A stretch of 64,000 nucleotides of DNA, taken from positions 62,001-126,000 of the forward strand of contig NZ_BLJI01000008.1 of NCBI RefSeq assembly GCF_017312365.1, read 5' to 3'. The notes under the pieces were generated by a model. It worked only from the letters and a program-made list of their open reading frames with translations, had not been told where the DNA came from and made no database searches. The DNA comes from Chroococcus sp. FPU101. Lineage in GTDB: Bacteria; Cyanobacteriota; Cyanobacteriia; Cyanobacteriales; Microcystaceae. Positions 57,360-64,000 of the stretch are shown one piece after another. Position 1 is the first letter of the stretch; each line of letters opens with the position of its first letter. The translations under genes were made by a program, and so were the position numbers.

Positions 57360-59255
57360 ATGGTATACGAACCCCTACATCACAAATATCGTCCGCAAAC
57401 CTTTGGCGACTTAGTAGGACAAGATGCGATCGCCAAAACCCTAATCAATGCGATCCTGAGTCGCAGGATTGCCCCAGCATACTTATTTACAGGGCCTAGA
57501 GGAACAGGTAAAACATCCTCAGCCCGTATTCTAGCGAAATCCTTAAATTGTCTAAGCAGTGAAGTCCCAACCCCAACACCCTGCGGTCAATGTGAGGTGT
57601 GTCGTGCGATCGCAGTCGGTTCGGCTTTGGATATTATTGAAATTGATGCAGCCAGTAATACAGGGGTCGATAATATTCGGGAAATCATTGAGCGATCGCA
57701 ATTTGCCCCCGTTCAGTGTCGCTATAAAGTATATGTGATAGACGAGTGTCATATGCTTAGTACGGCTGCGTTTAATGCCCTTCTCAAAACCCTTGAAGAA
57801 CCGCCAGACCGTGTAATTTTTGTTCTTGCAACAACTGACCCGCAACGAGTTTTACCAACGATTATTTCACGCTGTCAACGTTTTGATTATCGACGTATTC
57901 CTCTACAAGATATGGTCGATCATCTGAGTAAAATTGCTCATTTAGAAGACATTGATATTGATCCAGAAGCCGTTACATTAGTCGCCCAAATTGCTAACGG
58001 TGGACTCAGAGATGCAGAAAGCTTACTCGATCAACTTAGCTTACTTTCAGAGACGATTACAGCCGAAAAGGTCTGGGAATTAGTCGGCGCAGTTCCCGAA
58101 CGAGATTTATTAACCCTCTTACAAGCGATTCACTCCAATCAAAGCGAAACAATTCTTGATCAATGTCGTCATTTAATGAACCGAGGACGTGAACCCCTAG
58201 TTGTTCTCCAAAATCTCGCTAGTTTTTATCTTAATTTACTCATTGCCAAAACAGCCCCTCATCGTCCTGATATGGTAGCCGTTACTGCTCCAACTTGGCA
58301 AGATCTTTGTACAGAGGCTTTGCAATGGGATCTGACTGAAATTCTGAGAGGTCAACAACGCCTTAAAGATAGTGAAATTCAACTGAAAAACACAACTCAG
58401 CCGCGTCTTTGGTTAGAAGTTACCCTGTTAGGCCTACTGCCACAAATTTCCGTTTCTAATACGATATCTGTGCCTGCGGTTACTCCCAAAACCGTAACGC
58501 CTGTTATTACGTCACAACCCAAACCCGAAGCCGTTCCATCCATACCACAACCCAAACCCGAACCCGTTGCTACTCCTGTTCAAAACATTAAACCAATTGA
58601 AATTGAACCCGAACCCATCACTACATCAACCTCGCAAGATTTTAATTTAGAGCAAATTTGGCAACAAGTTATTCAAGTTGTGGAACCAACAGCGAATAAA
58701 AGCTTATTCAAAGGACATTGTACTTTACTGAGTTTTAATGGTTCTGTTGCTGACGTTAGTATTGTATCTGATGGTTTATTAAAAGTTGTTCGCCAAAGAG
58801 TTCCTAGTCTAGAAGAAGCTTTTATTAAAGTCTCTCATCAACCCGTTAAAGTTAATATACACCTTGCTTCATCTACACCTAAACCGCCTCAGAAAGAAAA
58901 ACCCTCCGAACCCGTTAACCCAGTTTCAGCCCCTCAAAATAATATCGTAACCATTCAACCTCAGCCCAAAATCGAAAAACCGTCCGTTGTTTCCGTGCCA
59001 AAAGCGGTTATAGAAACGCCTTCTCCTAATCTTTCTCAACCTACAGAAACAAACATCAGTGATCCTGACCTTAAATCTGCTGCTGAAAATTTTGCCAAAA
59101 TTTTTGAGGGTGAGATTGTTATCATCAATTCCAAAATTACAGAGGATGAGGACACGGAAAACGCAGACTCAACAACAGAAACAACCGATAAACCCTTTCT
59201 TGCTGGTCGTCCGACCTTAAACGATATTTCAGATGATGAAGATATTCCCTTTTAA
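57360..59255 (+). CDS. dnaX: DNA polymerase III subunits gamma/tau
   Basis: The clamp-loader ATPase of the replisome, 631 residues. The AAA+ domain has GPRGTGKTSSARILAKSLNC near 45, the zinc site CGQCEVCR with an upstream Cys, DECHMLSTAAFNALLKTLEEPP near 127-148, and a SRC sensor in TIISRCQRFDY near 170. Residues 380-440 and 510-560 are Pro/Lys-rich linkers typical of tau. The C-terminal end DISDDEDIPF is acidic. Some cyanobacterial dnaX genes hold inteins; this one has none. I did not see a slippery-run plus hairpin that would clearly make a short gamma form. Confidence 0.95.
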   Translation: MVYEPLHHKYRPQTFGDLVGQDAIAKTLINAILSRRIAPAYLFTGPRGTGKTSSARILAKSLNCLSSEVPTPTPCGQCEVCRAIAVGSALDIIEIDAASNTGVDNIREIIERSQFAPVQCRYKVYVIDECHMLSTAAFNALLKTLEEPPDRVIFVLATTDPQRVLPTIISRCQRFDYRRIPLQDMVDHLSKIAHLEDIDIDPEAVTLVAQIANGGLRDAESLLDQLSLLSETITAEKVWELVGAVPERDLLTLLQAIHSNQSETILDQCRHLMNRGREPLVVLQNLASFYLNLLIAKTAPHRPDMVAVTAPTWQDLCTEALQWDLTEILRGQQRLKDSEIQLKNTTQPRLWLEVTLLGLLPQISVSNTISVPAVTPKTVTPVITSQPKPEAVPSIPQPKPEPVATPVQNIKPIEIEPEPITTSTSQDFNLEQIWQQVIQVVEPTANKSLFKGHCTLLSFNGSVADVSIVSDGLLKVVRQRVPSLEEAFIKVSHQPVKVNIHLASSTPKPPQKEKPSEPVNPVSAPQNNIVTIQPQPKIEKPSVVSVPKAVIETPSPNLSQPTETNISDPDLKSAAENFAKIFEGEIVIINSKITEDEDTENADSTTETTDKPFLAGRPTLNDISDDEDIPF

Positions 59256-59441
59256 TGGTCAAAACGAATCAGAATATTAGAAGATGACTATCACCGATGT
59301 GCCTTGAGAAGTATAACAAAATCCTCATAAGAGGGGATTACAAGGAATGTGGAAACATCCATAATAAAGAGGAGGTGTCATTTTTGCAAAAAAACTTAAT
59401 ATGCTAAATATAGATTAAGGCACTATTATTAATCGATTCTT

Positions 59442-60620
59442 ATGGCCGCTTCTAATTCCTCTACTCACCATTCTGGTTGGCTAAAAACGCGATGGGATAC
59501 TCTTAACTTTACCTCCCGTCTTCTCATTTTAGCTCTCGCTGCACCCCTAATTGTCCTCAATATTTGGGCATTATCTGCTATTTTTGGCTATTTTAAATCT
59601 TTATTTGTCATTCTCTTGACAGCTTCCGTTTTTTCGTTTTTACTCAGCTATCCCGTCGATTGGTTAGAACACAAAGGTTTAAAACGAGGACAAGCTGCCG
59701 TTTTAGTTTTTTTTACAACTTTGCTGATTGTTTTAGCAGTCGGGGTGATTCTTCTCCCCTTAGTTTTTACACAAGCACAACAATTAGTCGCCCGTTTACC
59801 AGAGTGGTTAGATTCGGGACAACGACAGTTAATGAAACTTGAACAACAAGCTGAAACGATGGGTTTACCCGTTCATTTTGATGGTTTAATTACTCAAATT
59901 AATAGTCAACTGGGAAATGAATTACAAAATTTAGCGGGAAAAACTTTAAATTTGGCGTTAAATTTTACTGTATTTACATTAGTAAAAGTTGTTGATGTTT
60001 TACTGGTCATCTTTTTAACTTTATATATATTGCTGCATGGTCAAACCGTTTGGTCAAGTTTAATTGATTGGTTGCCGAGGAAAGTACAAAAGCCTTTTTC
60101 TCTAACATTACGTTTGAGTTTTCAAAACTATTTTTTAGGCCAGACAGTAAGCGCGACTTGTATGGCAATTGGTCTAGTTTCAGGCTTTGTATTACTAAAA
60201 ATTCCCTTTGGTTTATTATTTGGCCTCACAATTGGAGTCATGGCGTTGATTCCCTTTGGCGGTACAGTCGGCATTATTTCTTTTACTTTATTAGTGGCTT
60301 TGCGTGATATCGGTGCAGGATTACAAATGTTAGCAGTTGCCCTAGTGGTACAGCAAATTGTCGAAAATGGCATCGCACCCCGTATTTTAGGCAGTGTGAC
60401 GGGTTTGAATCCTTTTTGGGTCTTGGTGTCTTTATTAATGGGGGCTAGGGTTGGCGGACTTTTGGGGGTAATTGTCGCTATTCCAATGGCAGTGATGATT
60501 AAAGAAGCCTTAAAAGTAATCCGTAGTGCGCCACAAGGAGAAAGATTATTTGACCCCGATGTTCATACAGAAGCCGAAAAACTGCCAACATCGGAGGAAT
60601 ATCAGAAAATTGTTAAATAG
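59442..60620 (+). CDS. AI-2E/PerM-family membrane transporter
   Basis: A 392-residue membrane protein of the AI-2E (TqsA/PerM) family with about seven to eight hydrophobic helices: three in the first 115 residues, a soluble amphipathic segment (115-180: RLPEWLDSGQRQLMKLEQQ), and further helices from 185 to 350, including GVMALIPFGGTVGIISF and NPFWVLVSLLMGARVGGLLG, both family signatures. The substrate of cyanobacterial members is not known. The sequence AGAGGAGGTG at 59368 upstream is a strong Shine-Dalgarno-like tract but lies 65 bases from the start. Confidence 0.88.
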   Translation: MAASNSSTHHSGWLKTRWDTLNFTSRLLILALAAPLIVLNIWALSAIFGYFKSLFVILLTASVFSFLLSYPVDWLEHKGLKRGQAAVLVFFTTLLIVLAVGVILLPLVFTQAQQLVARLPEWLDSGQRQLMKLEQQAETMGLPVHFDGLITQINSQLGNELQNLAGKTLNLALNFTVFTLVKVVDVLLVIFLTLYILLHGQTVWSSLIDWLPRKVQKPFSLTLRLSFQNYFLGQTVSATCMAIGLVSGFVLLKIPFGLLFGLTIGVMALIPFGGTVGIISFTLLVALRDIGAGLQMLAVALVVQQIVENGIAPRILGSVTGLNPFWVLVSLLMGARVGGLLGVIVAIPMAVMIKEALKVIRSAPQGERLFDPDVHTEAEKLPTSEEYQKIVK

Positions 60621-60751
60621 TTAACCTAAGTTTTGTTTAAGGAGCAACTTATCATACCTGTGAATTTTATCAAAAATTTCATTTTTATACATAACTAGAT
60701 TTCTAGGTTATATCCAATTAGCTCATGGGGGGTACAAATTGAAAAAATTAG

Positions 60752-62269
60752 TTAACCTTTTCTCGGTCTTCCCAGTGTTGTAATATAAATGACTGCTTCA
60801 TCGGTCGGTATTCCTAAAACTTCATTGACTTGATCATCAAAAAAGCCACCAATTCCACTGACTCCAAGATCTAGATATATAGCAGCTAAGTTTAAGCGTT
60901 GTCCTAAATGTCCTGCGTCTAAATGTAAATAACGATAAGCACGATCGCCATACCGATTGACAGCTTTCCCCAGATCAGCCGTATGAAAGACAACGGCGGC
61001 GGCATCCCGTCCTAATTCTTGTCCCAAACACAGATAATGTAACTCACGACGGAAATTCTTAAACCGAATTTGTCTTAATTCTTGAGATTTGGGCGCATAA
61101 TAATAGCATCCTTCTTCTAGTCCCGCAACCCCAGAAACCGCAATAAAGGTTTGCAATAAATCTAAATCAAAATAGTCTGGCGCAGGATCGAGATTTTGAG
61201 CGATATAATTTTGCGGTTGATAGGTAAAGTTTAGTAAAGCTTTTAACTCATCTAAGCGAATTTCCGCACCACTATAAGCACGAGTCGAACGCCGTTTTAA
61301 AATTGTTGTCTCTAAACCTGATAATTTGTCTCCCCAACTAATCGGATACATTTGAGTAGGAACTTTTAGACAAAAGGGAAAATTATATTTATCTTCTATT
61401 TGAGTTTCTTTAGAAATCGCTAATTCAGAGGTATGTATTTCTGTTGCTTGGTGAAAATACGTCAATAAATCACCATCAGCCAGCTTGGGATAGTTGCGCT
61501 GAGTTCCAGACGGTAAAGCCGTGATTCCAGGGGATAAATGCTGTTTAATATCTAATAAATCGGCTAAGGGAATAACTGTCATGACGCTTTCGACTTGCCA
61601 ATCAAGATACAATAAATCATTCATCGCCTGATCTAAAAAACCACCAATCAGATGAGGACGATAATCGACGATCGCACTAGCTAATTCAATATTACCCAAC
61701 AAATGACCCGTATCTAAAAATATACGACGATAGGCTCGATCTTCATACCGCCACGCCGAACGATAAAAAATGGCTGTTGTAACTAAAGCAACTTGGGTAT
61801 TATCTAACGCAGAATGCCATAAACAAGCCGACTGTAAATCCTGCCAGACATCATTTTCCCAAAAATGAATCAAAGAATGGCTTTGAGGTTGATAGTTATA
61901 AAGTCCTGGGGGTAAAAATGGAGTCCCCCGCGAGATTAAATACAGTTCGGCTGGATACAAACCCCCTGCTGATGGCGCAGATCTTAAATATAAGGGTATT
62001 CCCATTGTCGGAACTTTAGCCGTTAGACCATAACTATATGCCAACAGTTGCGATAGGCGTTTTCCCATTACAAGATTAGCATCACTCGAAGATGAAACCT
62101 GACTGGATAAATAGGGTTTAAGATCAAATGTATTGCCAATTTTGTATTCTTTAAAAGGACTTGGCTGATTTTCCCAGTCTAACGATTTATTTTTTGCTGC
62201 GATCGTCTGAGGATCATATTTTGTTCTCTCATGATAATACTCGGCAATTGAGACTGGTAACTCGCTCAT
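60752..62269 (-). CDS. SagB/ThcOx-family double nitroreductase-fold protein
   Basis: A 505-residue flavoprotein-like protein made of two nitroreductase-type halves. The first (about 60-240) has RLSQLLAYSYGLTAKVP, RSAPSAGGLYPAELYLISRG and RIFLDTGHLLGNIELAS; the second (about 320-500) has ILKRRSTRAYSGAEI, and YLHLDAGHLGQRLNLAAIYL with GVSGIGGFFDDQVNEVLGI. SagB-type enzymes oxidise azoline rings of RiPP peptides when beside YcaO genes; none is seen here. Stand-alone double-domain members are common in cyanobacteria and of unknown role. It is divergent from the hydantoinase gene. Confidence 0.82.
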   Translation of the reverse strand: MSELPVSIAEYYHERTKYDPQTIAAKNKSLDWENQPSPFKEYKIGNTFDLKPYLSSQVSSSSDANLVMGKRLSQLLAYSYGLTAKVPTMGIPLYLRSAPSAGGLYPAELYLISRGTPFLPPGLYNYQPQSHSLIHFWENDVWQDLQSACLWHSALDNTQVALVTTAIFYRSAWRYEDRAYRRIFLDTGHLLGNIELASAIVDYRPHLIGGFLDQAMNDLLYLDWQVESVMTVIPLADLLDIKQHLSPGITALPSGTQRNYPKLADGDLLTYFHQATEIHTSELAISKETQIEDKYNFPFCLKVPTQMYPISWGDKLSGLETTILKRRSTRAYSGAEIRLDELKALLNFTYQPQNYIAQNLDPAPDYFDLDLLQTFIAVSGVAGLEEGCYYYAPKSQELRQIRFKNFRRELHYLCLGQELGRDAAAVVFHTADLGKAVNRYGDRAYRYLHLDAGHLGQRLNLAAIYLDLGVSGIGGFFDDQVNEVLGIPTDEAVIYITTLGRPRKG

Positions 62270-62370
62270 AACAATTGATCTGAGGTGGTTTTTCTTCTAT
62301 CGTAACTTTGTTCGAGCCTGAAAGTTATATTAAATAAAGCAAAGTTTCCTAGACTAATTTAAAAATACGA

Positions 62371-64000
62371 ATGCTAAAAATCTTTGTTGACCGAGGGGGT
62401 ACATTTACTGATTTAGTAGCAGTATCCGATAATCAGACTATCATTGATCGGTTATTACAAGATTCTAAATTCTTGATTGTTCCTTTACCTAACCAACAGT
62501 GGGTTATTCTCTACAAACTTCTTTCCGAAAACCCCGAACGATATTCGGATGCAGTGATTCAAGGCATTCGAGATATTCTTCAGATTAATACAAATGAACC
62601 GATTCCCACCGAACAAATTGAAGTGGTCAAAATGGGAACGACAGTAGCGACGAATGCTTTATTAGAACGAAAAGGAGACCGTACTGTATTATTAATCACC
62701 AAAGGCTTTAAAGATGCCCTGAGAATTGGTTATCAAAATCGTCCGAATATCTTTGCGCGTCAAATTATCTTACCGACGATGTTATATGAAAGCGTCATCG
62801 AAGTCGAGGAAAGATACGATACACATGGCAATGAATTAATTCCTGTAAAGAAAGAACAAGTTAAACAAGACTTACAACAAGCTTATGATACAGGGATTAG
62901 AAGTTGTGCGATCGTTTTTATGCACAGTTTCCGCTATCCTCAACACGAAACACAAGTCGCCAAAATTGCCAAGGAAATAGGTTACACGCAAGTTTCAGTA
63001 TCCCATCAAGTTAGCCCACTGATGAAACTGGTTGCTAGAGGTGATACTACGGTTGTTGATGCGTATTTATCTCCAATACTAAAGCGTTACGTCAATCAAG
63101 TCGCCAGTCAATTACCCAATGTGCGATTAATGTTCATGAAATCTGATGGGGGATTAATCGATTGCCATCAGTTTCAAGGTAAAGATAGCATTTTATCGGG
63201 GCCTGCGGGGGGTATTGTTGGGGCAGTTCAAACCAGTATTAGAGGAGGTTTTAATAAAATCGTCACTTTTGATATGGGAGGAACTTCAACCGATGTCGCC
63301 CATTATAACGGGGAATATGAACGACAACTCGATAGTGAAATAGCAGGTGTTAGAATGCGCGTTCCTGTATTGAGTATTCACACGGTAGCTGCGGGAGGTG
63401 GTTCAATTTTATTCTATGACGGTTCACGGTTTCGCGTTGGGCCTGAGTCAGCAGGTGCAAATCCTGGCCCTGCTTGCTATCGTAGAGGTGGGCCCCTAAC
63501 GGTTACTGATGCAAATGTGATGTTAGGAAAAATTCGCTCTGATTATTTTCCTCAGATTTTTGGAAAGGAGGGAAATTTACCCATCGATGCAGAAATTGTT
63601 CGACAAAAGTTTACTGAATTAGCACAAACAATTCAAAAAACACCCGAAGAAATTGCGGCAGGATTTATGACAATTGCAGTAGATAATATGGCTAATGCTC
63701 TTAAGAAAATTAGTCTACAACGGGGTTATGATGTATCGCAATATACCTTATCAACTTTTGGGGGTGCAGGAGGTCAAGTTGCTTGTTTAATTGCCGATAC
63801 ATTGGGAATTAAAACGATTTTTCTCCATCCCTACGCGGGGGTATTAAGTGCGTATGGAATGGGACTAGCAGATATCCGAGTGATTAAAGAAAGTGCAGTC
63901 GAACAAATCTTAACTCAGGCTTTATTATCACAATTAGAAAAACTGCTGACATTGCTCGAAAAACAGGCGAGAAATGAGTTAAATACAGAAAAATCTACTA
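62371..64000 (+). CDS. 5-oxoprolinase/hydantoinase (HyuA-type) protein, partial (3' end outside window)
   Basis: 543 codons are open from ATG 62371 to the right edge. The N-terminal ATPase fold of the hydantoinase A/oxoprolinase family is clear: FVDRGGTFTDLVAVSD at the start, VVKMGTTVATNALLERKGD near 88, KSDGGLIDCHQFQGKDSILS region near 265, FDMGGTSTDVAHYNGEYE near 299, and AGGGSILFYDG. The late LSTFGGAGGQVACLIADTLG is also typical. Cyanobacterial members are often HyuA-HyuB fusions of about 1200 residues that open 5-oxoproline to glutamate using ATP; the second half lies outside the window. Confidence 0.9.
   Translation, partial: MLKIFVDRGGTFTDLVAVSDNQTIIDRLLQDSKFLIVPLPNQQWVILYKLLSENPERYSDAVIQGIRDILQINTNEPIPTEQIEVVKMGTTVATNALLERKGDRTVLLITKGFKDALRIGYQNRPNIFARQIILPTMLYESVIEVEERYDTHGNELIPVKKEQVKQDLQQAYDTGIRSCAIVFMHSFRYPQHETQVAKIAKEIGYTQVSVSHQVSPLMKLVARGDTTVVDAYLSPILKRYVNQVASQLPNVRLMFMKSDGGLIDCHQFQGKDSILSGPAGGIVGAVQTSIRGGFNKIVTFDMGGTSTDVAHYNGEYERQLDSEIAGVRMRVPVLSIHTVAAGGGSILFYDGSRFRVGPESAGANPGPACYRRGGPLTVTDANVMLGKIRSDYFPQIFGKEGNLPIDAEIVRQKFTELAQTIQKTPEEIAAGFMTIAVDNMANALKKISLQRGYDVSQYTLSTFGGAGGQVACLIADTLGIKTIFLHPYAGVLSAYGMGLADIRVIKESAVEQILTQALLSQLEKLLTLLEKQARNELNTEKST

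Noticed and set aside
57360..59255. Intein in dnaX, known from some cyanobacteria
   Set aside because: The AAA+ domain runs without interruption and length is normal.
60752..62269. A RiPP gene cluster around the SagB-type gene
   Set aside because: Neighbours are an AI-2E transporter and a hydantoinase; no YcaO or precursor peptide is seen.

Overview
The window is chromosomal DNA of a unicellular-type cyanobacterium. The evidence is an AT-rich sequence carrying about twenty copies of the cyanobacterial HIP1 octamer GCGATCGC (for example at 5398, 9565, 12075, 24808, 32990, 57430), plus cyanobacteria-typical genes: LrtA-type hibernation factor, GUN4-domain protein, EGY-like site-2 protease, CYP110-like P450, EF-hand transaldolase, and the DUF1818, DUF2555 and DUF29 families. 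Genus cannot be fixed from the sequence alone; gene content recalls the Cyanothece/Crocosphaera/Rippkaea group.

Layout. 1-18.9 kb is core: a partial MBL-fold gene, a site-2 protease, 2-Cys peroxiredoxin, ispG (with an apparent one-base deletion), pyrD, tRNA-Asp, rubredoxin, ychF, an SH3 envelope protein, an HisN-like phosphatase, a P450, leuB-puuE, an LptF/G permease, an acetolactate synthase and aspS. 19-20.6 kb is accessory: an HNH endonuclease gene killed by three nonsense codons and an unknown ORF. 20.7-34.7 kb holds ppsA, a two-gene set encoding a triple-repeat protein and a pentapeptide-repeat protein, a ClpP-fold membrane protease, hpf/lrtA with a long upstream region, lipB, a GDSL esterase, rpoZ with two small genes, tRNA-Pro, a CPBP protease, clpS, a LysM-M23 peptidase and tRNA-Met.

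35.5-44.3 kb is the most striking block: a one-strand series of sugar-fermentation genes, read from the right as a glycogen phosphorylase remnant, gap, EF-hand transaldolase, a phosphoglycerate-mutase-like phosphatase, gldA-like dehydrogenase, enolase, D-lactate dehydrogenase and a frameshifted L-lactate-type permease. Together they look like a dark glycogen-to-lactate module that is partly decayed at both ends. PGK and pyruvate kinase are absent from it.

45-49 kb is a mobile and toxin-antitoxin patch: a tnpB gene whose 5' part is missing and which is interrupted by the 3' half of a group II intron (maturase/HNH ORF, domain V, domain VI), abutting a vapB-vapC pair whose toxin gene carries two frameshifts. 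49-64 kb returns to core genes (ileS, nagB, dnaX, an AI-2E transporter) with a GUN4-domain protein, a second TA pair, a GAF sensor-kinase-like protein lacking its phospho-histidine, a double-nitroreductase SagB-type protein and the start of a hydantoinase/5-oxoprolinase gene.

Four apparent single-base deletions in short homopolymers (ispG, the lactate permease, vapC twice) suggest either sequencing indels or real gene decay. The three nonsense changes in the HNH gene and the truncations around glgP and tnpB cannot be explained by indel error and indicate genuine erosion of accessory DNA.
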